DNA from: Roseivirga pacifica
GTDB taxonomy: Bacteria; Bacteroidota; Bacteroidia; Cytophagales; Cyclobacteriaceae
Length of the DNA: 64,000 nt
Assembly (NCBI RefSeq): GCF_900111145.1
Contig: NZ_FOIR01000001.1
Coordinates: 565,501 to 629,500 of the forward strand
Direction: 5' to 3'
The position numbers and the translations under genes are program-made. Positions 52,970-61,534 of this stretch are shown piece after piece. Position 1 is the first letter of the stretch. Every line of letters begins with the position of its first letter. A model generated the notes under the pieces. The model had not been told where the DNA came from and ran no database searches. It saw only the letters and a program-made list of their open reading frames with translations.

Positions 52970-54160
52970 ATGCTTGATTTTCTGAAGCGAAAGAAGAAAG
53001 AAGAAAGACAAAAAAAGGGATTCTTCAGAGAGCTTTTTAACGATGTACTCTTCGCACTGATTGCGGTTACCATCATCAGAGGCTTATTTATTGAGGCATA
53101 CGCCATTCCTACGGGGTCCATGGAAAACTCCATGCTCATTGGCGACCACCTGTTTGTGAGCAAGGTGCATTATGGCCCTCGAACTCCAAAAACCTTGATC
53201 CAATTCCCCTTAGCGCACCAAACCTTCTGGGGTTCTGGCGTTCCTTCTTATTCAGACATTATTCAGTTGCCTTCTTTTAGGCTACCAGGTTTCAGAAAGC
53301 CAAGAAGAGGCGAGCCTGTAGTGTTCAACTACCCACCAGACATGGCGCACCCAACAGATATGAAGACATTTTATGTAAAGCGCTGTTTGGGCGTTCCGGG
53401 CGATACACTTACAATAGTGGATCAGCAGGTTTACATAAATGGTGAGGCACTTGAAAACCCACCAGAAATGCTCACCAGCTACTTTGTAGAAACAGACAGG
53501 GGTGTAAACGCTAGGTATATGAGAGAGCTTGGCATTACAGATTACTACGACACAAACCCTGGCGACACCTACGCTACAGATGCTGAACCAAGATATACTT
53601 ACAATGGAAAAATCGGCTTCTTTATGAACACCACACAAGCAAGAGCCGACAAACTAGCCGCTTACAACTTTGTAAAAAGTGTTGAAAAAGTAGTTTACAA
53701 TAAGGGCGAAGGCGACACCGCCTTCCCTAAACGCCAAGGCTACCTTTCTTCAGAATACACGGCATATCAGCCAATAACAGACTTTGATTGGACCATTGAT
53801 AACTTTGGGCCGCTCGTTATGCCTGCCAAAGACATGACCATTGAATTGACTCAGAAAAACATCGATTTGTACCGAAACATTATTGAGTTTTTTGATGGAA
53901 ACGATAATGTAGAGATCAAGCCTGGAGAAGTATTAATTGACGGCCAAAAAATTGAGACATATACCTTTAAGCAAGGTTACTACTGGATGATGGGTGACAA
54001 CCGCCACAACTCAGAAGATTCTCGCTCTTGGGGTTTTGTGCCATACGATCATATTGTTGGCAAGCCGCTTTTCATCTTCTGGTCTGTTGACAGAACCAAC
54101 CCGAACGCTGGCTTCTTCGAGAAAATTAGATTCAACAGAATTCTAGACTTAATTAAATAA
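52970..54160 (+). CDS. lepB: signal peptidase I with large insertion
   Basis: Cleaves signal peptides from exported proteins at the outer face of the inner membrane. It has 396 residues, long for the family. One membrane helix (about 24-40) precedes the catalytic serine in IPTGSMENS (Ser50), and the catalytic lysine is in FYVKRCLGVPGD (Lys137). The region about 155-320 is an insertion of strands and helices before MMGDNRHNSEDSRSWGFVP, which completes the fold. Bacteroidota signal peptidases often carry such inserts. It ends on the first base of the next gene (TAATG). Confidence 0.95.
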   Translation: MLDFLKRKKKEERQKKGFFRELFNDVLFALIAVTIIRGLFIEAYAIPTGSMENSMLIGDHLFVSKVHYGPRTPKTLIQFPLAHQTFWGSGVPSYSDIIQLPSFRLPGFRKPRRGEPVVFNYPPDMAHPTDMKTFYVKRCLGVPGDTLTIVDQQVYINGEALENPPEMLTSYFVETDRGVNARYMRELGITDYYDTNPGDTYATDAEPRYTYNGKIGFFMNTTQARADKLAAYNFVKSVEKVVYNKGEGDTAFPKRQGYLSSEYTAYQPITDFDWTIDNFGPLVMPAKDMTIELTQKNIDLYRNIIEFFDGNDNVEIKPGEVLIDGQKIETYTFKQGYYWMMGDNRHNSEDSRSWGFVPYDHIVGKPLFIFWSVDRTNPNAGFFEKIRFNRILDLIK

Positions 54161-54585
54161 TGCGCATACTGTTAGTCGCTCTATCACTACTTTTCATAAA
54201 CCCTGTGCAAGAAAAAAGCACTTGGAAAACATTAGCTAAAGTAACCATTGAAAAGAAGTTTGATGAGTTAATGAATTTTGAAATTGACTACCCAACTTTT
54301 AGCGAAGAGGTAAAAGCTCTTGATGGCAAAGAGATTTCGCTTGAAGGCTGGATGATTCCTTTGGACGAACTTAGAGGTGAAAATTACTTTGTGCTTTCGG
54401 CCTTGCCATTTGCCAACTGCTTTTTCTGTGGTGGCGCAGGGCCCGAAACGGTAGTGGAAGTTTTTACCACAGAAGGGTTCGATTTTACAGAAGACAGGGT
54501 GAAAGTAACGGGTACACTTAGCCTAAATGCCGATGATCCATCGCGCCTTATGTATGTAATGAGTAAAGCCGAGGTTACCGACTAA
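54160..54585 (+). CDS. CFFCG-motif protein (DUF3299-like), paralogue
   Basis: A 141-residue paralogue of the protein at 50435-50911 with a short hydrophobic leader. Shared blocks: WKTLAKVTIEKK, YPTFSEEVKALDGKEISLEGWMIPLDE, ANCFFCGGAGPETVVEV (Cys87, Cys90) and LNADDPSRLMYVMSKA. It is translationally coupled to lepB. Finding two copies on either side of the His-loop transporter suggests both belong to one system, perhaps with this one needing export through LepB. Function unknown. Confidence 0.83.
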   Translation: MRILLVALSLLFINPVQEKSTWKTLAKVTIEKKFDELMNFEIDYPTFSEEVKALDGKEISLEGWMIPLDELRGENYFVLSALPFANCFFCGGAGPETVVEVFTTEGFDFTEDRVKVTGTLSLNADDPSRLMYVMSKAEVTD

Positions 54586-54662
54586 ACCAAGCCTTTCTGG
54601 AGTAGCCGCATTAGGTCAAAACCTGATTTACACTTATTTTAGGTTTTTACTCATTCGACCTT

Positions 54663-56039
54663 ATGAAAAAGCTATTACTATTCAGTGCACTCATCTGCAC
54701 ATTTTTTACTCTAAAAGCACAGTCAGACAAAGACACAAAAATGGTTCGCGCCATTTTTGACGAAGCCCTAGAAAGAGGTGAAAGCTATCAAATGCTTCAC
54801 TTTCTTACCAAAAACATTGGCCCACGATTGGCCGGTTCACCAGGTGCAGCAGCTGCCGTAGAATGGACTCGCCAGCAAATGATGAGCTATGGTTTCGACA
54901 CTGTTTTCTTACAACCGGTAATGGTGCCCCACTGGGTGCGTGGCAAGCAGGAAAAGGGCAGAATTGTAAACTCACAGAAAATTGGCTCAATGCCCATAAA
55001 AGTGGTTGCACTTGGCAACTCTATTGGCACTGGACCTGACGGAACCGTAGCCGAAGTTGTTGAAGTGCAGGATTTTGATGAGTTGGAAAAACTAGGAAGA
55101 GCAGCCGTAGAGGGTAAGATCGTATTCTTTAACCGACCAATGGACCCTAAGTTAATGGACACATTTGCGGCTTACAGCGGGGCGGTAAACCAACGCGGAG
55201 CTGGCCCCTCGGAAGCAGCAAAGTATGGAGCCATTGGCGTGGTTGTTCGCTCAATGAGCTCGTTCAAAGATGATGTTCCGCATACCGGCAGTACCAACTA
55301 TGCGCTCAATGTTCCGAAAATTCCTGCTGTGGCCATTAGCACCAACGATGCCGATTTGCTGAGCGGTCTTTTGAAGGACGATGACGAACTGAAATTCTAC
55401 TTTGAGACACACGCTCAAATGCTGCCGGAAGTACTTTCTTACAATGTTGTAGGGGAAATAAGAGGAACTGAAAAGCCTGACGAAATCATTGTAGTTGGTG
55501 GCCACTTAGACTCTTGGGACCTATCGGAAGGTGCGCATGATGATGGAGCCGGATGTATGCAGTCCATTGAAGTGCTTCGCCTTTTCAAGGCAATGAACTA
55601 CAAACCGAAAAGAACACTGCGTGCAGTAATGTTTATGAATGAAGAAAACGGTTTACGTGGTGGAAGAAAGTACGCTGAGCTAGCTGCAGAAAATGGCGAA
55701 AAACACATTGCTGCCATGGAATCGGACAGAGGTGGTTTCTTACCGATTGGTTTTGGTATGACAGGTACCGACAAGCAGCTAAAGAAATTCATGGGCTGGA
55801 AATCGCTCTTTGAGCCATACAACATTTTCCAGTTTAAAAATGGTGGCGGTGGAGCCGATATTAGTCCGCTAAGGGTGCAGGATGTTCCACTAATTGGGTA
55901 CATACCTGATAGCCAGCGCTATTTTAAGTATCACCACACTGGCATCGATAATTTTGAAACGGTAAACCAACGCGAACTAGAGCTTGGAGCGGCCGCTATG
56001 GCCTCAGTTATCTACCTTATTGACCAATACGGACTTTAA
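54663..56039 (+). CDS. secreted M28-family zinc aminopeptidase
   Basis: A 458-residue exported peptidase with a signal peptide (1-20). The protease-associated-like insert (about 110-250) is flanked by the catalytic domain: GGHLDSWDLSEGAHDDGAG gives ligands His281 and Asp293 (bridging), NEENG gives Glu327/Glu328, and FKYHHTGIDNFETVN near the end gives the last ligand His. Such enzymes remove N-terminal residues from peptides outside the cell. It precedes an M14 carboxypeptidase, which suggests joint peptide degradation. Confidence 0.94.
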   Translation: MKKLLLFSALICTFFTLKAQSDKDTKMVRAIFDEALERGESYQMLHFLTKNIGPRLAGSPGAAAAVEWTRQQMMSYGFDTVFLQPVMVPHWVRGKQEKGRIVNSQKIGSMPIKVVALGNSIGTGPDGTVAEVVEVQDFDELEKLGRAAVEGKIVFFNRPMDPKLMDTFAAYSGAVNQRGAGPSEAAKYGAIGVVVRSMSSFKDDVPHTGSTNYALNVPKIPAVAISTNDADLLSGLLKDDDELKFYFETHAQMLPEVLSYNVVGEIRGTEKPDEIIVVGGHLDSWDLSEGAHDDGAGCMQSIEVLRLFKAMNYKPKRTLRAVMFMNEENGLRGGRKYAELAAENGEKHIAAMESDRGGFLPIGFGMTGTDKQLKKFMGWKSLFEPYNIFQFKNGGGGADISPLRVQDVPLIGYIPDSQRYFKYHHTGIDNFETVNQRELELGAAAMASVIYLIDQYGL

Positions 56040-56114
56040 GTCTGCCTCTCATCAACCTTTCGTTTTGAATGAAGGGTTGGTGAGACTACTTTCCACTAAC
56101 CGAATTACCCTACT

Positions 56115-57344
56115 ATGAAAAAGACCACAATTCTGCTGGCGCTCGCCATCACCACTTTAGCTTGTTCTAAGCAGCATAAACTCACTGAGTTTGAATACCC
56201 CGATAAGATTGACACCAGCGACCATCCAATTGACCCACAAGAAAAAAGAACTTATACCATAATGGGCGATGGCGTAACAGCTGACAACCTATTTGATGCC
56301 GCCAGAATGAATGACTTTTCGAAAATTGAAGCCAATCATTATCAGGTGCAGATCAACCCAGAAAATAGCCCTATCAATATGAGCCCATGGTACGCTTTTC
56401 GGATTTATGCCGAAGAAGAGCAGGACGTAAAAGTGACCATAAACTATGGCAAAGGGCGTCATCGCTACTGGCCTAAGTTGAGCGCTGATGGCAAAACATG
56501 GACACCAATGGATAGCACCTTATTCTCATCTGGAGTAGATTCGCTTACCTTTACCATGAACCTTTCCATTAGCCCTGACACCCTGTGGGTGGCCGCACAA
56601 GAGATCATCAGCTCAAGTGATATGAAAGCATGGACTTCCTCTTTAAAAAGCGATAAAATTGAACACTCCGTAATTGGAAAAACTCGTTTGGGCCGCGACT
56701 TACTGCATATGGACATTACTAATGGCAGCAAAGAAGATAAAGATATTGTGGTAGTGTTGAGCCGCCAGCACCCACCAGAGGTTACCGGTAACCTAGCTAT
56801 GATGGCCTTTCTGGAAGAAATAATTAGTGACACCAAACTGAGCAATCAGTTTCTCGATCAATACAGGTTACTGGTTTACCCAATGTTAAACCCTGATGGA
56901 GTGGATTTGGGCCATTGGCGCCACAATGAAGGTGGAATTGACCTTAACCGCGATTGGGCCTACTATCGTCAACCCGAAGTAAGACAGATTTGCGAAGACA
57001 TTATAGCCAAAGTGAATGAAACCCAAGCAGAGGTAAAGCTAGGCCTAGATTTCCATTCCACTTGGTCCGACATATACTACATCTACGAAGACACGGTGCA
57101 GTCATCAATTCAAGGTTTTTCCAGAGAATGGATTGGCAATATTTTTGAGCGTGTGCCAGAAGATCAAGGACGCATTAGCCCATTTGCTGTAACTTCTCCT
57201 GTTTCTAAAAACTGGTTCTACAGCCAGTTCGGAGCAGAGGGCATTACCTACGAAATTGGCGATCAAACCCCTCGCGATTTAATCAAAGAAAAAGGCCAAG
57301 TTGGCGCCCAAGAAATGATGAAGCTGCTTTTGAATAAGTATTGA
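56115..57344 (+). CDS. M14-family zinc carboxypeptidase lipoprotein
   Basis: A 409-residue lipoprotein (lipobox LAC, Cys17) with an N-terminal beta-rich domain (about 45-165) and a carboxypeptidase domain (about 180-405). The zinc ligands are His219 and Glu222 in SRQHPPEVTG and His314 in LDFHSTWSD; the substrate-binding DLNRDW comes between, and the catalytic glutamate is Glu380 in ITYEIGDQ. It should release C-terminal residues from peptides at the cell surface, complementing the M28 enzyme upstream. A hairpin follows at 57357. Confidence 0.93.
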   Translation: MKKTTILLALAITTLACSKQHKLTEFEYPDKIDTSDHPIDPQEKRTYTIMGDGVTADNLFDAARMNDFSKIEANHYQVQINPENSPINMSPWYAFRIYAEEEQDVKVTINYGKGRHRYWPKLSADGKTWTPMDSTLFSSGVDSLTFTMNLSISPDTLWVAAQEIISSSDMKAWTSSLKSDKIEHSVIGKTRLGRDLLHMDITNGSKEDKDIVVVLSRQHPPEVTGNLAMMAFLEEIISDTKLSNQFLDQYRLLVYPMLNPDGVDLGHWRHNEGGIDLNRDWAYYRQPEVRQICEDIIAKVNETQAEVKLGLDFHSTWSDIYYIYEDTVQSSIQGFSREWIGNIFERVPEDQGRISPFAVTSPVSKNWFYSQFGAEGITYEIGDQTPRDLIKEKGQVGAQEMMKLLLNKY

Positions 57345-57356
57345 TATCTAAACCAG

Positions 57357-57378
57357 CTCCTCCTAAAATTAGGAGGAG
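57357..57378. other. hairpin between convergent genes
   Basis: Arms CTCCTCCTAA and TTAGGAGGAG are perfect complements with two bases between. No T run follows. It lies between the M14 gene and the convergent lipoprotein gene and could help end transcription or be a simple palindrome. Confidence 0.4.
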
Positions 57379-57438
57379 AATGGAAGCTCAAATTCTTATC
57401 AAAGAGGAAAAATGCTTTAGAAGAGAGATAATAGACCT

Positions 57439-57756
57439 TTACTCCGCAGGCCTAATCTGTTCTATTCTAATGTAATTGGGCTGGAGATTGGTGGTGGAAC
57501 AATCGGCCAGTTCTTCTAGAAATGCTACTTTCAAAAGCACTTCTAGGCCATCTTCTTTATAACCATTATTCAGGTATTTGGGCACGTAATAGGTGCCCTC
57601 AATTTCTACCAACCATTCGCAGTTAAACAAAGCACCTACATTGGCAGCATCTACAATCGTACCCGAAACGAATTCCGCCTGTGGCTCCTGATCGTCCGAG
57701 GAGCAAGCAAACATTAAGGGGAAAATAATGATTAGAAAAGCCGCTTTCCAGTTCAT
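57439..57756 (-). CDS. small lipoprotein of unknown function
   Basis: A 105-residue predicted lipoprotein (lipobox FAC, Cys18) with an acidic stretch after the cysteine (SSDDQEPQ), common in surface-exposed Bacteroidota lipoproteins. The mature part has Cys residues at CEW and CSTT and a single beta-rich domain. I recognise no family. It lies 15 bp after the cysteine desulfurase gene on the same strand and may be read with it. Confidence 0.72.
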   Translation of the reverse strand: MNWKAAFLIIIFPLMFACSSDDQEPQAEFVSGTIVDAANVGALFNCEWLVEIEGTYYVPKYLNNGYKEDGLEVLLKVAFLEELADCSTTNLQPNYIRIEQIRPAE

Positions 57757-57771
57757 GTTTAATGCAACGGA

Positions 57772-58911
57772 TTAAACAACGGCTGGTTCCAGAATTTCAA
57801 CCACTTTAGCCACAACAAAGTCAACTTCTTCTTGCTTGCTGTATTTGCTAAAAGAGAAACGGATACCTTGACGGTTAGGATCTGCTTTTATACCTGTAAG
57901 CACGTGTGAACCTGTATTAGCACCGCTAGAACAAGCACTACCACCAGAAGCTGAAATGCCATTAATATCAAGATTGAAAAGCAACATGTCGTTATCCTCA
58001 TGCTCGGGAAAACTCACATTCAGCACTGTGTAAAGACTATTTTCTGGCTTTATGTCGCCATTGAAATCAACGCCCGGCACCTTTTCTTTTAGCTGCTCAA
58101 TCATGCTGCTTTTTAGGCCCTGCACATGGCTTTGGTGCTCATCCATTTCGCGGTAAGCAATCTCTAGTGCCTTCGCCAAGCCCACAATACCATACACGTT
58201 TTCAGTACCTCCGCGGTGATTGCGCTCTTGGCCTCCACCTTCAATAAACCTACCAATTGGTCTGTTTTTGTTTACACGAAGGAATCCAACTCCTTTCGGG
58301 CCATGGAATTTATGGGCAGCGCCTACTATAAAGTCAGCCTTAAGCTTTTTCAAATCGTGTGCGTAGTGCCCCATCGTTTGCACCGTATCCGAGTGGAAAA
58401 GAGCACCATGTTCAGCGGCCAATTCACCAATCGCTTCAATGTTATTTAGGGTACCAATCTCGTTGTTGGCGTGCATTAGCGAAATCATGGTTTTCGGATT
58501 GTCCTTTACCAACGATTCCAAATGCGCCATATCTACATGCCCTTGTGCATCCAGATTGACAAAACTTGCACGCACTTTTCCTTCGGCCACTAATCGATCT
58601 ACGGTTTGGCCAACGGCTTTGTGTTCAATTTCGGAAGTAATAATATGCTCAATGCCATACTCATCGACCGAGCAGCGCAAAGCCGTATTATCAGCCTCGG
58701 TTCCGCCAGAGGTAAAAAAGATTTCGCTCGGAATGGTATTTAACAATTCGGCAACCTTTCTACGGGCGTGTTCAATCTGCGTACGCACCTCACGACCGTG
58801 AGCATGGGTAGAAGATGGATTGCCGTACATGTCGAGCATTAAAGGCTTCATAGCCTCAAATACCTCGGGGTCTAATGGAGTAGTTGCCGCATTGTCAAAA
58901 TATACCTTCAT
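57772..58911 (-). CDS. cysteine desulfurase (NifS/IscS type)
   Basis: A 379-residue PLP enzyme that takes sulfur from cysteine for iron-sulfur cluster and thio-cofactor assembly. The PLP lysine is Lys201 in GAAHKFHGPKG, and the sulfur-carrying loop is GGSACSSG with Cys327. The class I pattern YFDNAATTPLDPEV at the start and RHRGGTENV-like GGGQERNHRGGTENVYG are present. iscU and other cluster genes are not adjacent. It follows glmM on the minus strand at 11 bp. Confidence 0.94.
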   Translation of the reverse strand: MKVYFDNAATTPLDPEVFEAMKPLMLDMYGNPSSTHAHGREVRTQIEHARRKVAELLNTIPSEIFFTSGGTEADNTALRCSVDEYGIEHIITSEIEHKAVGQTVDRLVAEGKVRASFVNLDAQGHVDMAHLESLVKDNPKTMISLMHANNEIGTLNNIEAIGELAAEHGALFHSDTVQTMGHYAHDLKKLKADFIVGAAHKFHGPKGVGFLRVNKNRPIGRFIEGGGQERNHRGGTENVYGIVGLAKALEIAYREMDEHQSHVQGLKSSMIEQLKEKVPGVDFNGDIKPENSLYTVLNVSFPEHEDNDMLLFNLDINGISASGGSACSSGANTGSHVLTGIKADPNRQGIRFSFSKYSKQEEVDFVVAKVVEILEPAVV

Positions 58912-58922
58912 GACTAAGCTAT

Positions 58923-60308
58923 TTAGTTCGAAACGATCTCTTTAATATCTGCAATTATTTTGTTTGCCAAATGGTCGGCTGTAGCGTGGCTTTCCGACTC
59001 TGCATAAATTCTTATGATTGGCTCAGTGTTCGACTTGCGCAGGTGTACCCACTCTTTGTCAAATTCTATTTTCACACCGTCAATAGTGTTGATTGGCTGC
59101 TTTTTATAACGCTCCTTCATTTCAACCAAAACCTTGTCTACATCAATATCTGGAGATAGGTCAATCTTGTTTTTCGAAATGAAGTAGTTAGGATAACTCG
59201 CACGCAACATGGATACACGCTTGCCAAAATTAGCCAAGTGTGTAAGGAATAGCGCTATGCCCACCAATGCATCGCGGCCATAGTGCAACTCTGGGTAAAT
59301 AATACCTCCGTTGCCTTCGCCACCAATTATGGCATTGGTTTCTTTCATTTTAGTAACCACGTTTACCTCGCCAACTGCAGCGGCTTGGTAAGTGCCACCA
59401 TGTTTTTCAGTAACATCGCGCAAAGCTCTGGTAGAAGATAGGTTGGAAACCGTATTCCCTTTTTGCTTCGATAAAATGTAGTCTGCCACAGCCACCAAGG
59501 TGTATTCTTCGCCAAACGGCACACCGTTTTCATCTATAAAGCAAAGTCTATCTACATCTGGATCTACTACAATACCCAAATCGTGATGCCCCTTCTCTAG
59601 CACAGAACAGATTTGCCCTAAGTGCTCAGGCAGTGGCTCTGGGTTGTGCGGAAAATGGCCGTTTGGTTCGCAGTAAAGTTCTTCGATTACTTCTACGCCA
59701 AGTGCCTTCAAAAGCGGTGGTAGGGAAATGCCACCAGTAGAATTAACGCAGTCGATAACTACTTTGAATTTCGCTTTCTTAATGGCCTCAACATCTACCA
59801 AAGGTAGTTTAAGCACTTCTTCTATGTGCTTAGCAATGTAAGTATCGTTCTTTGAGATTTTGCCCAGTTTCTTCACTTCGGCAAAGGTGTATTTATCGGC
59901 TTTGGCAATTTCTAAAACTTCCTTTCCGTCATCGCCACTTATAAATTCGCCTTTGGCATTTAAAAGTTTAAGCGCGTTCCACTGCACAGGATTGTGGCTT
60001 GCGGTAAGGATTATTCCTCCACCAGCACCTTCGGCAGGCACGGCCATTTCAACAGTTGGCGTGGTGGATAGCCCCAAATCGATCACATCGATACCCAAAC
60101 CGATAAGCGTAGAGCTCACCAAATTCGAGATCATTTCGCCTGAAGGGCGTGCATCGCGGCCAATAACGATTTTTGAGATACCTGATTTTTCCTTTACCCA
60201 AGTACCGAATGCCGCAGCAAATTTTACTGCATCAATTGGTGTTAGGGCCTCATCTACTTTTCCTCCGATAGTACCTCTAATACCGGAAATTGATTTGATT
60301 AATGTCAC
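58923..60308 (-). CDS. glmM: phosphoglucosamine mutase (phosphohexomutase family)
   Basis: Converts glucosamine-6-phosphate to glucosamine-1-phosphate for peptidoglycan and lipopolysaccharide precursors. The 461 residues show the four phosphohexomutase domains: start SGIRGTIGGKVDEALTP, the catalytic phosphoserine in TASHNPVQWN (Ser104), the metal loop DPDVDRLCF, the sugar-binding GEGNGGIIYPELHYGRD and the phosphate-binding end RKSNTEPIIRIYAES. Phosphomannomutase is a close alternative because the families overlap. It is the first gene of a minus-strand pair with the cysteine desulfurase. Confidence 0.93.
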   Translation of the reverse strand: MTLIKSISGIRGTIGGKVDEALTPIDAVKFAAAFGTWVKEKSGISKIVIGRDARPSGEMISNLVSSTLIGLGIDVIDLGLSTTPTVEMAVPAEGAGGGIILTASHNPVQWNALKLLNAKGEFISGDDGKEVLEIAKADKYTFAEVKKLGKISKNDTYIAKHIEEVLKLPLVDVEAIKKAKFKVVIDCVNSTGGISLPPLLKALGVEVIEELYCEPNGHFPHNPEPLPEHLGQICSVLEKGHHDLGIVVDPDVDRLCFIDENGVPFGEEYTLVAVADYILSKQKGNTVSNLSSTRALRDVTEKHGGTYQAAAVGEVNVVTKMKETNAIIGGEGNGGIIYPELHYGRDALVGIALFLTHLANFGKRVSMLRASYPNYFISKNKIDLSPDIDVDKVLVEMKERYKKQPINTIDGVKIEFDKEWVHLRKSNTEPIIRIYAESESHATADHLANKIIADIKEIVSN

Positions 60309-60403
60309 CTTGGTCGAATTTATTGTGGGACAAAAGTAGTAAAAACTACTCTACTAAAGACCCAATATGGGTTTAGAAAACAAATGGTGGGAGAGGGTTG
60401 AAA

Positions 60404-60634
60404 TTATTTGAATTTCGCTAATACTTTATCTACCTCGTTGCCTGGGTTTCCGCAAGATTCTCCTGGGTTCACTTCCTTTCCGCAGAAACCACATTTTACG
60501 CCTTCTTTATTCAGAAATGGGCTTTGAGAGGCGCAAGTTCCTTTGAACTCACCATTCTTAAGCAGGATAAGACGAACAGACATCCCTACAAAAAACAATC
60601 CTACTAAAACCAATGTCAAAATTAACGTTGTCAT
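60404..60634 (-). CDS. NqrM-like small membrane protein
   Basis: A 76-residue protein with one membrane helix (about 3-26) followed by a Cys-rich tail: NGEFKGTCASQ, then CGFCGKEVNPGESCGN. The helix plus K-G-S/T-C pattern resembles the Na+-NQR maturation factor NqrM (DUF539), which delivers iron, but the downstream cysteines are arranged differently, so this is a relative at best. The four tail cysteines could bind zinc or iron. No NQR genes are in this window. Confidence 0.55.
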   Translation of the reverse strand: MTTLILTLVLVGLFFVGMSVRLILLKNGEFKGTCASQSPFLNKEGVKCGFCGKEVNPGESCGNPGNEVDKVLAKFK

Positions 60635-60680
60635 ACCCGAGTATTTTGGTGCAAAAATAACATACTTGGCCTCATAACAC

Positions 60681-60688
60681 TACCTTTG
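60681..60688 (+). promoter_or_regulatory. TACCTTTG -7 element before mazG
   Basis: Matches TAnnTTTG. Transcription would start near 60695. An in-frame TTG at 60686 lies within the element and cannot be the start, which supports the ATG at 60722. Confidence 0.6.
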
Positions 60689-60721
60689 CGCCAGAAGTTT
60701 CTCTACTATACCTTTAAGCGT

Positions 60722-61534
60722 ATGATCGAACCGGCCAAAGATGCACGAAGACAGGAAAAACTAGCGGCATTCGACCGCTTACTCACCATAATGGACGAGC
60801 TGCGACTTAACTGCCCGTGGGATAAAAAACAAACACTGGAGAGTATACGCCACCTCACAATTGAAGAAACCTACGAGCTTTCCGATGCTATTCTGAACGA
60901 AGACTTGGAAGAGGTAAAGAAAGAAATTGGCGACCTGCTACTACACATGGTTTTCTATTCGAAAATAGCCGATGAGCAAGGCAAATTTGATGTTGCCGAT
61001 GCGCTAAATGCCATTTGCGATAAGTTAGTGCACCGTCATCCGCACATTTATGGCGATGTGGAGGCCAATGATGAGGAAGCTGTAAAGGCCAATTGGGAGA
61101 AAATCAAGCTGAAAGAAAAAGGGAATAAGTCGGTTTTAGGCGGTGTACCCAAATCGCTACCGGCTATGGTAAAAGCAGTGCGTGTTCAGGACAAAGCCCG
61201 AGGAGTAGGCTTCGATTGGGAAGAGAAAGAACAAGTATGGGAAAAGGTTGAGGAGGAAATGCAAGAATTCAAGAATGAATTCAACATTGAAAACGGGCAA
61301 CAGGTTGATAAAAAGAAAGCCATGGGTGAATTTGGCGACCTGCTCTTCTCATTGGTAAACTACGCTCGATTTATCGATATTGACCCTGAAGAAGCCCTAG
61401 AACGCACTAACCTTAAGTTCATTAAGCGCTTTCAATATTTAGAAAAGGCAGCCAAAGCTGCGGGAAAAGACATAGGAGAAATGAGTCTAGCTGAAATGGA
61501 TGTTTACTGGGAAGAAGCCAAAAAACTGAAATGA
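60722..61534 (+). CDS. mazG: MazG nucleoside triphosphate pyrophosphohydrolase
   Basis: Hydrolyses nucleoside triphosphates to monophosphates and pyrophosphate, thereby cleaning abnormal nucleotides. From the ATG at 60722 it has 270 residues, standard for the two-domain form. The N-terminal domain has LNCPWDKKQTLESIRHLTIEETYEL with the EExxE-type metal site and KKEIGDLLLHMVFYSKIA; the C-terminal domain repeats it as VEEEMQEF and MGEFGDLLFSLVNYARF. The stop overlaps the ClC gene start by four bases (ATGA). Confidence 0.95.
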   Translation: MIEPAKDARRQEKLAAFDRLLTIMDELRLNCPWDKKQTLESIRHLTIEETYELSDAILNEDLEEVKKEIGDLLLHMVFYSKIADEQGKFDVADALNAICDKLVHRHPHIYGDVEANDEEAVKANWEKIKLKEKGNKSVLGGVPKSLPAMVKAVRVQDKARGVGFDWEEKEQVWEKVEEEMQEFKNEFNIENGQQVDKKKAMGEFGDLLFSLVNYARFIDIDPEEALERTNLKFIKRFQYLEKAAKAAGKDIGEMSLAEMDVYWEEAKKLK

